Origin: Mucor racemosus
Taxonomy: Eukaryota; Mucoromycota; Mucoromycetes; Mucorales; Mucoraceae
Direction: 5' to 3'
Assembly (NCBI GenBank): GCA_027405735.1
Contig: JAPEHQ010000013.1
Location: forward strand, 1,550,001-1,614,000
Length of the DNA: 64,000 bases
Shown: piece after piece, positions 13,392 to 23,984 of the stretch
Position numbering within the stretch: position 1 is the stretch's first letter
How the letters are laid out: each line of letters begins with the position of its first letter
The notes under the pieces: model-generated
Database searches by the model: none
Seen by the model: only the letters and a program-made list of their open reading frames with translations
Told to the model about the DNA's origin: nothing
Program-made: the position numbers and the translations under genes

Positions 13392-13880
13392 ATGTCAGAT
13401 AATCATCAAACGTAATTTTCAATGTGAAATCTTTATAAATTAATTTTTAAAGGACTTTTATATAGACCAACGGAATCAGTTTCATTACAGCAAGAACAAT
13501 CGCATTCATCACCAATGGTAGATGTGATAAAGCAAGAAGTAAGAAGCATTGCCGATTACGGTTGTCATGGATACTGATTTATCAAACTTAGGAATCACAA
13601 ATCAATACATCATCACCTGCCAGACCAACATCAATAACAGCATCCACACCTACAAAAAAAGAATTGGAATTTACATATCAAGAAGATACTCCAACTCCTA
13701 GATCCTATCTTGATTCTACAGTAGTACCAACGTTATTGGAAGGAATGAAATTATTAGCGTCAGAACGGTAAGGGTTTGGTTTTGATAGCGGTTTTAATTA
13801 CTTACATATCAAATAGACCAAATGATCCATTGGCCTATCTTGGCCATTTTTTACTTTCTCGATCAAATGAAGGGAAATAA
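13392..13880 (+). CDS. SDC1: DPY-30 domain protein, COMPASS subunit SDC1 (110 aa, 4 exons)
   Basis: Exons are 13392-13411, 13466-13538, 13592-13767 and 13817-13880. After a Ser/Thr/Gln-rich N-terminus of about 65 residues, the C-terminus carries a full DPY-30 motif: PRSYLDSTVVPTLLEGMKLL followed by ASERPNDPLAYLGHFLLSR. This helical pair forms the dimer that docks on the Ash2/Bre2 subunit of Set1/COMPASS and supports H3K4 methylation in the nucleus. The first coding exon is only 20 nt long, so the gene is easily missed by simple ORF scans. A pyrimidine tract ending in CTTTAG (13370-13380), 11 bp before the start, may be the 3' splice site of a leader intron. The start lies 99 bp after the ALG7 stop, so promoter or leader elements probably overlap the ALG7 3' UTR. 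Confidence 0.93.
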
Positions 13881-14182
13881 CGAGAAAATGTTGTGTTGTT
13901 GTCAAGTTGAATAACCGCAAACATCTCAATTGATGGTTACTCAAGAGTTAATTGTAGTCCTCTTTAGTTTTATTCTACTCTTTCCTTCTCTCTTATTCTC
14001 TCTTTTTTTTTATAGATTTTATTTACTTCCTTTTCCCGTTTATTTCCTTTTATCATCATCCTCATTTTAAAAGAGAAAAATATCACTTTTTTTTCTTTTA
14101 ATTAACTAATAAATATACATATATACAATACATCTCCTTTCCTTCAACTAAATTACTACTATAATCATACAAATATAATATA

Positions 14183-14528
14183 ATGGGATTCATCGAAAAG
14201 ATCAAGTCTAGTGTAGAAATGTGGAGAATTGACAAATATACCAAGCGTAGACCTGTTACATCTCCAGATTTCGAACAAAAAGGTACATCTGATCTCTCGC
14301 AATGCCTATATTTATCAAAAACTGACATTTTTACACATTTTTGTAGACCGAGAATTTTACCGTCAGTATTACAAAGATGGCGTGTATTTACATCAACAAC
14401 CAGGTGGCGCCCCTATAAGTCCAAGTGGTGGTGTCATTAATTCTATTAGTAGAAAAACCACTTTACTACGAACAAAGAGTGAAAAAATTATGCGTTCTTC
14501 TGAAAATTACAACAGTACAGCACGATGA
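14183..14528 (+). CDS. Small protein of unknown function (93 aa, 2 exons)
   Basis: Exons are 14183-14282 and 14347-14528, joined by a 64-nt GT-AG intron that preserves frame. The protein starts MGFIEKIKSSVEMWRIDKY and continues with a basic, Tyr-rich segment (DREFYRQYYKDGVYLHQQ), then PGGAPISPSGG and a basic Ser/Arg/Lys-rich tail (KTTLLRTKSEKIMRSSENYN). There is no signal peptide, membrane segment or motif I recognise. The upstream 302-bp spacer contains a long pyrimidine stretch. Coding-like codons on both sides of the intron and a clean junction support a real gene. The Ser/Arg context could suit phosphorylation, but that is inference. Confidence 0.7.
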
Positions 14529-16344
14529 AAATGGCAAACTTGTAACTGTAACATCTTAGCCATCTTTTTGTATCACCTTTCAATTTATTTTTTATTTATA
14601 TGTAATAAAAAAATGTGCAATATATTACTCTGGATATCGTTGGTTCATGATGAATATTTAAAGGAAAGTTTCGCCATTTTAAATGTGTATAAAAATATAT
14701 CATTCATAATCATTAAAAGAAATGGCTTTGCTGTTTTGTGATACTATTTTATGTAATTGATTGCTAAAGTGTTTACCTTGGTATATGTTACTGGGTTTAT
14801 TTATGGTATTTTGTACAATATAAGATCCAAATCTTCAAAATATAATGTAATTACTGATCAATTGATGACCTAAAGGTAAAATTGGATTAGCTGTCATTAA
14901 TTTATTCATTAACAACACTAATTCGAAGATCTTTTTGGAAATTGATGGTTTTATTTTGTTTGCGCATCAAATAGATCTTGGAGAAGGGTTGCACATTTTA
15001 TTTTTAGAAACTAATTTATCGTAAAAAAAAACAAAAAAAAAAAATAGAGATAATTACGGATGCTTTTCATCACTGCACATTTAGTCAAAGGAAAAGCAAG
15101 AAAAAAAAAAAAGTTCAGAAGGAAGGCTGCATTTGTTAATTCCCCACTACAATTAAGTGTAAGACATGAAATTGCAATTCATCATATATACTTTTTCACA
15201 GAAAGTCCGTTTAGCTCATTATCACGACCATGTTTCGACTATACAACCTGTTGCCATAGTGAATTGGTTGCGACTTTTAGGCCGTTTAGTCGGATTTTCA
15301 ATTTTTAATTTTTCAAATTATTATTATGATGGCCAAAATTTTTGAAAAAAAATTTAAAAAATTCAACATTGCAATTAAAATGCGTACTACCTCGTATTCC
15401 CTGCAGGTAATACACCCATATTTTTTTGGTGATATATTAAATGCTGTAAGCAGTCAAAAAATAGTGAAAAATTTGCTTGTCTCTGGGTAAATTTCTTTCT
15501 GAAATTCCAAAATACCCATTTCCTTTTTTTTAAAAAATATGAAAGAAAATCTTTTTCGAATAAAAAATACCAGTATGTATTTGAATAAAAAGATATATAT
15601 ATATTTTAAAATTAAATAAGTATCATGTATTATATTATACTTTTATAAATCCTTTAAATTTTGTGATTTCATAAACTTTTTTTCAAATCCGGTTGTACCA
15701 TCTTACAATTTTCAAGTTAAACCTGTTATTAGGCTAATGCTGTATGTTGTATTTTTATACTTTACATAAAATAAACCTCTGAATAATTAGTTATACCGTC
15801 GAATCTTAATTTTTGTATGAAATTTAGACACCTGTATCTCACAGCTTGAGACATTTAAACAGCCGCGTCCGGACTGTGCGGTGATTTTTTTCTAAAAATT
15901 TACAGCCTGAAAATATTATTAGATGACCGTGTCCGGAGATTGTTCGGCATTTTTTTTAGAAGCGTGACCATTGGTGAAAATGTGGAATACATATTTAATT
16001 TATACAGTAATAAAAAAATCCATTTTTTTAAAACCACACTCAGGGGTTTATAAATGAGCCAAAAAAAATCTGTGAATCTAATTTCCTTTCTTTTAGTTTG
16101 AATCTTTTTAACTTGTCAGCACTGAAAAAAGTAAGAAGTATGATACACTGATACACTATTTTCATTTATTATTTGCGTTTTGCGTCACAGTACTTTTAAA
16201 ATAAAATTTGTTAATTTTCAGATTAAAATTTAACCGACCTTCAATAGAAAAACTCACCTATAATCTGTATTAAAATTTAACGCATTCTCAGTTCAAAAAT
16301 TGAAGTATTTCTGCGGGGGTTTTTTTTATATACAATAATATAAA
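14529..16344. other. AT-rich start of the repeat island
   Basis: There is no supported gene. The segment 15640-15985 is an inverted copy of 28232-28588 (see the repeat entry). The rest is AT-rich; an 82-codon open frame at 15060-15308 has no recognisable feature and follows a poly-A tract, so I do not call it a gene. Confidence 0.5.
15640..15985 (-). repeat. Fragment of the left part of repeat unit C, inverted
   Basis: Reverse-complemented, this about 345-bp segment aligns with 28232-28588 along its length, including CCAATGGTCAC, GTCCGGACGCGG, TTTCATACAAAAATTAAG, TTAGCCTAATAAC and AAATCACAAATTTAAAGGA-like stretches, with roughly 80-85% identity by eye. It carries twin TCCGGA motifs. No coding content is seen. 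It appears to be a detached piece of the same family. Confidence 0.75.
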
Positions 16345-17919
16345 TGAGTAATTTTGTACATGGAGTTGGACAAGGACAAGGAGGGCTATTTGATGATAAA
16401 GGAAATGAAATCCCTATAATCTAGATGAAAGTTAATGAAGACGCATATCCCCTCCAGAACGTTACAAATTTTGATGAATACGATGAACTAAACTTCCTGA
16501 AAAGGAGGAAAGGCTTTTTAACAAAGAAAAAGAAGAAACCTCCACTGTTTAAATATACACAATGAATAACTAGAAAATAAAATTAAAACTAGATATATTT
16601 ATTGAGTATATTGTAGGTAAAAAAGATAACGAATCCATCTCGAACGACATCAAGATTCAGGGTATTTATATGTTTTGGAAGCGTGGATATAGAGTCTACA
16701 ATACAGAGTGTATGAAAGTATGATTTCATCTTCTTGAAGAACTAGTTGATTACAACATGATGATATAATAGGTTGGCCATAGCAAGTTTAGTAGGATACG
16801 ACCAAGTTAAGTATATAGGATCTTCATGCTTGATTTACTTTAGACCGTGAATGTTGATACAAATGGAATAGTTGAATTCCATTTCCAGGAACGAGTTCAT
16901 GATTGGCTCACTTCAGGATCTCAGGCTACACCATTTCATCATAGACTAAATGTAACATAACTAAATGAAATAAAATTGGCATACATCATCATCACCTCAT
17001 ACTCATCCTTCTATGCTAAGAATAATGTCTACATAATCCTTTGAGCACTTCTACTAGTAATACATGTACCCAGTATAGTCTATGTCCTAAACATCCACTA
17101 CAGATATTCCAGAGAAGAATAAAGCATCGTATAAAAGCTATAACTTTTTTGAGAAAGAAAGACTTTTCTATCTTGTTAAAGAAAAATGCAGGAGTGTACG
17201 AGCTGCGGCTCTGTTCCTTCAAATTAATCTACGCATCACTCAGAGTTGGATGAAAACAACGAAGATCCTCAAAATGTGATTAGAGGAAAGAAAGTTAGTG
17301 GAAAACCCGTAGAGTGATCTTCTAAGTTCAATGAATAATACCAGAAATTTTTGATTGATTTGATTGATGAACAAGCTTCGTTACTTTTGGCCAAAATGAT
17401 GGAAAGCATTTCAACACAGTTGGCGAATCTCAAAGTTTCTAAAACTGCTCTGTACAATTTTGCTACTGAAAAATTTAAATGTGCCTTAATTTTCAAGAAG
17501 GCTCATTTATCATTCTGTAGAACGTAAAAGTCCTGAAAAGATTAAAGAGATACCAATGGGTCAAGCGTTACATAGAAACAGATCTTGAAGTTAATAGAAA
17601 TTGCATATTCATCGATGAGTCTGCTTTTCATATAAACTTTAAGCGAAACTTTGCTTGGTCAAAAAAAGGAACTCGCGCTATAGTAAAGGTGGTGCCTAAA
17701 ACAATCAAGGACAAAAATAGTAACCATTCTTGGTGCTATTTTACCTTACGGAGCGGTAAACATTCAAGTAAAATGTCCATAAACCACGAGCGACTGAATC
17801 CTCAAAAAAAATAAAATATTGGTGGAGAAAATGGGAAAGCAGCACTAGTTGCAAACGGCAAATCAGGTACCGTACGTAACAAGTCATTACTTCAGTTTCA
17901 TTGCCAAGATTATAGATAT
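16345..17919 (+). pseudogene. Decayed DDE transposase (Tc1/mariner-like superfamily)
   Basis: Several frames carry relics of a transposase interrupted by stops and frameshifts. An N-terminal relic begins near 16345 (MSNFVHGVGQGQGG, then a stop after DDKGNEIPII). A helix-turn-helix-like segment lies near 17340-17480 (KFLIDLIDEQASLLLAKMM, then KVSKTALYNFATEKF). The clearest part, about 17556-17790, reads YQWVKRYIETDLEV, then RNCIFIDESAFHINFKR, then FAWSKKGTRAIVKVVPKT: the first catalytic Asp region of a DDE endonuclease. The later D and E motifs were not found, so the element is dead. A solo-LTR-like copy adjoins it at 17920. Confidence 0.75.
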
Positions 17920-18352
17920 TGTTGTATATTTTCAGATTTTCAGGTTTGATACAATTAAAAGGGAATTAGTAATGTGAATCAGTTGTTTGACTGTATAATA
18001 AGAACACGATATTATTTATAATTAGATATAAAAGTAGGACCATTTATCTTGATTTGACATTGAGCTCCTGAGATGTAATTTAAGGCACTCATAAACCATT
18101 AGATCTATTTAATAATAATCTATTGATTGAAATGGATTAATGGATCAATCATAATTTAATCGTACTTACAGAACTACTTGTGATTTGCTTGTTTCAATGC
18201 TGAGCTAAATGTGCTTGGATTTTAATTTGATAACTACTTGACTTGATGGAGGACTAACCGCTGGGATGCAGCAATATGGTGTCATAATTATTACCAGAGG
18301 TTCAAGCGTTCTTGTTAATTTCTGGATAAAATTAGTACGCTAGGAGTTTTTT
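17920..18352 (+). repeat. LTR-like repeat copy L1 (3'-truncated)
   Basis: This copy begins TGTTGTATATTTTCAG and follows the same order as the complete copy at 27695-28227 (ACATTGAGATCCTGAGATG-like, AATCATAATTTAACCG-like, TACGCTAGGAGTTTTTTA). It stops abruptly after GAGTTTTTTAT where another repeat (18354-18708) begins, so the right end is lost. It lies against the transposase pseudogene. Confidence 0.75.
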
Positions 18353-18353
18353 A

Positions 18354-18708
18354 TTGCAGTAAATAACGATGTTGTTCACTAAAATAAAAGAAATATAAAA
18401 ATAAAAGCGGTAGAAATACAATTATAATCAGCTAAAGCTTTTATTACAAAAGATTTCTAAAGATTTAAAATAACTGAAAAGTTTGAGGTTATTTATAGTA
18501 ATTTGGAGAACTTGGATACCCTCAGACTTGAATGGATTTACAGTATATTTAGTAATAATCTATCTTTGAGTACATTGTTAATTGATTTAATATTTTAAGA
18601 GGTACATCATGTAGAGTATTGGCCATAAAGGATTGATGTCAAGTGTGACAATATCAACCTTTTAGGAAACGGTTGTTCATTATTATTGTTATATCTATTT
18701 TATGTAAA
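18354..18708 (+). repeat. Dispersed repeat F3, copy 1
   Basis: This about 355-bp segment matches 59483-59838 nearly end to end in the same orientation, e.g. AGAAATACAATTATAATCAG, TTTTATTACAAAAGATTTCT, TTTGGAGAACTTGGATACC and GTCAAGTGTGACAATATC. No coding sequence or clear terminal inverted repeat was found. It sits between the truncated LTR-like copy and the outer end of repeat copy A. Confidence 0.8.
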
Positions 18709-18709
18709 T

Positions 18710-21435
18710 ACTCAATATACATCGGGGTCAAGATTGACAAAAGGTGCATTCATTGTGTTGTGAAAATCGCAACATTTTGATGGATAGAAATTACAGGATC
18801 AAGATGTTGTGTTTGCCTCAGGATTTTCAAAAGGGTTCAAAAGCATACTTTATCAAACTTACTTAGATGTTAAATACTCGCCATATGATATTAGTATCAT
18901 CTTGTTGTTTATTTACTATTTACTGTATTATTAAACATCATGCTTTTCATAGCTTATAACAATGACAATAGGATGTGTCTGGTTTTAGATTGACATTTAT
19001 CATAAGGCAGGCTAATGATACATTTGATACTACTGTAGATGGAACCAGTCAATTTAATTTATGGAATTTGAATGCAAATACCGAGGAACCATTTGTAAGT
19101 ACTTAAGTTGGTTCTAGTAAAGCAGTGAGTAAATTGGCTTGGGACAAAGAGGGAGAAAAGGCGGCAATAGATTCCAGTGCTGGCCACTGTTTATGTTGTA
19201 TTCCACCTACTAGTATCATACATTATCACCTTCTACAGTATCAATACATCTTACAATCTATTGACTACGACATGTATTGAAGTGCAAGTCTTGATATCGG
19301 ATATAAGAAACTCCTAGCGTACCAAGTTTAATCCAGTAATTACCAAGAACGCTTGGACCTCAATTATGACACCACATTATTTCATCCCAGCAGTTAACCA
19401 ATCAAGTAGTTATCAAATCAACATCCAAGCATATTTAGCGCAGCATTGAAACAACACAACTCACAAGCTCTGCAAGAACGGTTAAATTATGATTGATCCA
19501 TTTCAATCCATAGATTACTATCAAACAGATCCAATAGTTCAATAGTGCCTTAAATTACATCTCAGGATCTCAATGTCTAATCAATATAAAAGGCCATACT
19601 TTTACATCTAAATAAACGATATCTTGTTTTTATTATACAGTTGAAGAACTGATTAATTACTCATTCTTTTATAATTGTATTCTTTTTTAAGTAATATTTA
19701 TCAATCCTGAAAATATACGACAGTTTATGTTTATAATTTATAATATCGGAGAGGTAAGACTAAAACTCAATGTAAATCACCTCTAGTGCAATAATTATAA
19801 AGTAAGACTATATTATCATCAAATAAACTATAACACAATATTAACATGTATAAAGATTTACAGTAATTAGCTTGAACCAAGTGGATACAGCATTGTAAAT
19901 TCTTGAAAAAGTTCTCCAGTATTATAAAATCTCTTATTTTTAAGACTCACAAGGCCTATAAGCGGAATATTAATTCCAAAAATTATTCTTGTCCAGATCA
20001 TCAATTTTGACATTTTTTAATTTTTTTTTTCTGATTTTGCAAATCAAGAGTTAATTATACTACCAATTATAAAGATAAAAAATATACACATATACAACAT
20101 TTAGCGCTCTATTTGCTCAATAAAAAATAACAAATATTTTTATTGCAAAATATTACATGAAAATCCTTTAATCAAAAATCCGTTTTTGAGGCAAAAGTGC
20201 AAATTTTCATTACTTAACTTTTGATATTAAGTTTTTATAAAGTGTGTATTAGCTATGGCTACAATTTTCTCTCACAATGTAGTATATTTAAACGTTGATT
20301 TTGGTATCAAAATTTGATTTTTCTGTTTTTTGATGAAAATCATGAGTGTGGGTAAGGATAAAATGAGTGCCAAAAATGTCCGCTACAAAAACTGAATTTT
20401 CAGACGGCACATGGTTAAATATAAAAAAAGTTAAAAAAAATTGCTTTTTATTTAAAAGTTAGATATACCATAGTAAAATTAGCCGTTCAATCTTGCTATG
20501 CTCAATTACGACGTCGCTCTGCGAGCTCGCTTTTGTAATTTTTTAACGAATCTATGATACGACAGACGGTTTTTCTGGTAGAAAAATGTATGTTGTTTTT
20601 CTGATAACAGTTATTGTCTATTTTGTTTAGTTTATGATAGGGATGTTGTTGTCGACGAGCCGAGCTTGTACTAATAAATTTGGCTGGCAAAACCTGGCTC
20701 GACAGCAACTTTGGTTTTTGATTTATGCGCTGTAATACTGCTTTTACATTGGCTGAAATGTTCAATTTAGCAGAGTTTTAAATGCGCTAAATAATGTAAA
20801 GCCTTGAAAACCCTTTTCTACGTGTATTCTTTCTCTCTTTTTTTTTCATATTCCATGCATATATCCACTGTTTGATAAGGCGGCATATCAAACTATCCAG
20901 CTGATATTCTTTTCTTTCATTCAAATACGTATGCTACTAAAATAAGGGACTAATATTTTTAATATACTGTAGGTAGCAGTCGTTATATTAGAGACCGATA
21001 ATATTATTTAACCGCATTCTAAGATCAAATACCATTATTTACTACTGTATTGTTGGACGTATTTTTTGATTACCAGATCAAATCAAAAGAAATGATATCT
21101 ATATCTAATCAATGAAAAAGTATATCTAGTTACAGACCCACGAAATGTTCCAGAAAAGTGATAAAATTCCAAATGATATAGAAACAAAAAAAAAGAATAA
21201 TCTAATGTATTCTTGCTTAATAACCATAGTTATGATCACAGCTATACTTGAAAGCAAACCTTTTTACAGCTGATAATTCTAAGCTAAAATAGTAAGTTTA
21301 ACGAAGGTTAATTTATTTGCTTAAATTTTATGCGCGATAAAGTAACATCTATAATCTTAGATTTGGATTGCATATAAATTTAAGCAGTAAGTTTTATTTA
21401 AGCTTATGCTAGAGCAAAAACTATTGTTACTGTAA
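18710..21435 (-). repeat. Repeat unit copy A (inverted, 5'-truncated, LTR-interrupted)
   Basis: Reverse-complemented, this segment runs collinear with copy B (21955-26160) and copy C (29600-32080). Shared blocks include the 20240-20430 stretch (CACTCATGATTTTCATC and ATTCAGTTTTTGTAGCGGAC in the other copies) and the 19000-19190 stretch. It lacks the first about 500 bp of B and is interrupted by the LTR-like insert 19194-19722. Relative to B and C it carries about 90 extra bp near 20640-20720, with GTTGCTGTCGAGCC and GTTGTTGTCGACGAGCC-like inverted ends. An 87-codon open frame at 20502-20765 depends on that extra segment and is not conserved in B or C, so I do not call a gene. Confidence 0.85.
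19194..19722 (-). mobile_element. Solo-LTR-like insertion L2 (529 bp) with 5-bp target duplication
   Basis: The insert has TGTTGTAT... and ...ATACGACA ends (TG...CA) and is flanked by GTTTA at 19189-19193 and 19723-19727. The same site in repeat copy C (around 31,590, other strand) reads through without the insert, with ATTTA once. TG...CA termini, a 5-bp duplication, about 530 bp length and no internal ORF are the classic signature of a solo LTR left by recombination of an LTR retrotransposon. It is the inverted counterpart of 27695-28227. Confidence 0.8.
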
Positions 21436-22339
21436 ACATTATAGCTCACTACAACCGACCTGTACTGCACAAGGTGATTTCGTTGTGCCCAGGTCGGCTG
21501 CACACTATAACCTGAGTTGTTGTGCCCACTGAATATGGCTAAAAAGATAACAAGGTGCACATGGGCACAACAAAAGAAACCACACGCGAGCACAACGCTA
21601 AGCCTGTATGTGCAGAATTATAGATTCTGTCCATGTGCATGACATCAATCCCATGTGTGCATAGTAGTAAAATTGCCCATAGGCATATCATTATCCCTAT
21701 TTGTGCATAATAATAAAATTTGACAATGAGCATAATGAGCTGATCGTATGGGCACAAATTGGTTTGTACATGAGCGTCGTATCGTTCTCAAAATTCCATT
21801 GCATTTTTTACTAATAAACTAAGGGACTTTTAATTACATTTGCTTTTATTGATATAGATTATAGATAATACAATTCAATACGTTGTTGATGTAAAGCAAT
21901 ACATGCAACTGCCAATATATTTACAATTATCATCATTTGTAAATATGTTTATAGCTATAATGTCTGCAGCAACAATGGTTTTTGCTCGAGCATAAACTTA
22001 AATAACACTTAATACTTAAATTTATATGCAAGCCAAATCTAAGATTATAAATGTTACGATGTTACTTTATCACACATACAATTTAAACAAATTAACCTTC
22101 CTTAAACTTACTATTTTAGTTTATGATTGTCAGCTGTAAAAAGGTTTGTTTTCAAGTACAGTATATATACAATCAAAACTATCGTAATTAGGCAAGATGT
22201 TAAATTGTTCTTTTTTTTGTGTTTCCATATCATTTGAAATTTTATCTGGAACATTTCGTGGGTTTGTAGCCAGTTCTAGCTTTTCATTGAGTAGATATAA
22301 ATATCATTGCCTTCGATTTGATCTGGTGATCAAGAAATA

Positions 22340-23984
22340 CAGTGACCCCCAAAACTGTCCCAATGTTTCCTAGTTTTGAGTTTAGTATGATTTTCAGGTA
22401 CAACAAATATATTTAAAGTACGACATATTTTATATATTTCGGAAGATCAATTAATTTCCTTTTATATTAAACTAAAAAAATCTCGAATTTCATTGGTCCG
22501 CTATATTTATACCCTGTCTGGGACAGCATATGCATTGGGACAGTTTTGAGAGCTTACGCGGGAAAAAATATAATCCTATTTAATAGTCCGTCCAAAGGCC
22601 GTTTCTTTCCAAATATACTTTCACACAATTGGGCATGCTATCAAAAACTTTTTGGCACTCCTCCTGTTTAATGGTGTTGTACCAAACCTCAGTTACACGC
22701 TCCGAAAGATCAAGGATTCATTTGGGCGCTGTTTTGTACTCATTAAGCCTCCTCTTTAATAAGATCCACATATTTTCGATCGGATTCAAGTCAGGAGATA
22801 GCGGAGACCAATTTATTACTTCATAGTCTTGATCCAATAGATATTCCTTGACTAAATTTGACGTATGCTTTGGAGCATTGTCATGCTGGAAAATGATCTG
22901 ATCACGACGAAGGCCTAATTTATCCAAAGTAAAATTGAAAGTCCGATCCAAATCGTCTTCAAAGATTTGTTTATACAAATGTCGATCCACAGTACCCTCA
23001 ATTCTGCATATCTATCGAACTCCGGCATACGTAATGGCCCTCCAAAACATGACACTCCCACCGCCATCTATAACGGTCATCTTCACATAATTAGATTTCA
23101 AGCTCTCACCGTCTCAAATCCAAAGCCAGCTTCTTCCATTTAAGTTAAATCTATTAATGTTGGTCTCATCTGATCAAATCACCCTTTTCCGTTCGTCGGA
23201 AGTCCAATCCTTGCGAAGATGACACCATTCTAAACGCCTTTTAATATTAGCCGGAGACAGCATAGGTTTTTTAGGCTTGATAATTGCTCCTATGCTCCCC
23301 CTACGGAGCGATTTCGGACAGTTTCCGGGCTTTTATTAACTCCGAAATTACTCTCAAGTAGTTTAAAATGTTACTTGAATTTTTGACTGCTTTTTTTGTT
23401 GCTTGGCGAACACAAAACCTTTCATCAGATTCAAACAGCAATTTAAGTCGACCCCTTTTAGACACACCCAAACTTGTGCAACACCGTTTTTTAATTTTTT
23501 CCACAACAGGCTTACCTACATGCAATATTTCCGCAACTTGGCGCACTGATTTACCGGTGTTTAAAAGACTAATGGCATCATTCTCCTTATTCTCCTGAAG
23601 TTTTTTCATATTAATTTTCAATAGGCCAAAGCACCAGAATCTGTATATGAAATATGCATCTTTTTTATTTTCTTTACCCAATTAGGTGTTTATTTACTGA
23701 TTTCCAAGCGCTCAAGATACTAGTGCAAATTATGGTTCTACAATCATCGATTATCTAAAAATCAAAAATGGCTCTCAAAACTGTCCCAATGCATATACTG
23801 TCCCAAATTGGGTATAAATTCAATTGACCAATAAAATTCGAGATTTTTTTAGTTTAATATAAAAGGAAATTAATTGATCTTCCGAAATATATAAAATATG
23901 TCGTACTTTAAATATATTTGTTGTACCTGAAAATCATACTAAACTTAAAACTAAGAAACATTGGGACAGTTTTGGGGGTCACTG
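22340..23984 (-). mobile_element. Tc1/mariner-like transposon (1,645 bp) with long TIRs and TA duplication
   Basis: The ends are CAGTGACCCCCAAAACTGTC in inverted orientation. Terminal inverted repeats run about 214 bp (22340-22553 and 23771-23984) and are over 90% identical by eye. TA dinucleotides flank both ends (22338-22339 and 23985-23986), and copies A and C keep the empty site (AAATACGTC). Within each TIR the outer site AAAACTGTCCCAATG recurs at the inner end as its reverse complement (e.g. 22533-22547), giving a two-site TIR. The transposase lies on the minus strand and is broken, so the element is probably immobile unless helped in trans. Confidence 0.93.
22580..23609 (-). pseudogene. 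Tc1-like transposase, inactivated by stop codons
   Basis: Reading from ATG 23609: a helix-turn-helix region (KLQENKENDAISLLNTGKSV, RQVAEILHVGKPVVEKIKK), a catalytic SDETNINRFNLNG segment around 23160, the second motif IIFQHDNAPKHTS and the third LSPDLNPIENMW. The C-terminus ends with LERNGLWTDY just before TAA at 22580. Several in-frame stops break it: one directly before SDETN, one after NEYKTAPK, and others in the middle together with probable frame shifts. All three catalytic acidic positions are still readable, so decay looks fairly recent. Confidence 0.9.

Noticed and set aside
15060..15308. 82-codon frame after a poly-A tract
   Set aside because: Low complexity, no homologue recognised, and lies in the degenerate start of the repeat island.
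21357..21757. Short frames within the spacer between repeat copies A and B, also 29182-29451
   Set aside because: They overlap the GGGCACAA-rich part of the repeat; the two copies encode similar but unrecognisable peptides and the frame is not kept with coding-type substitutions.
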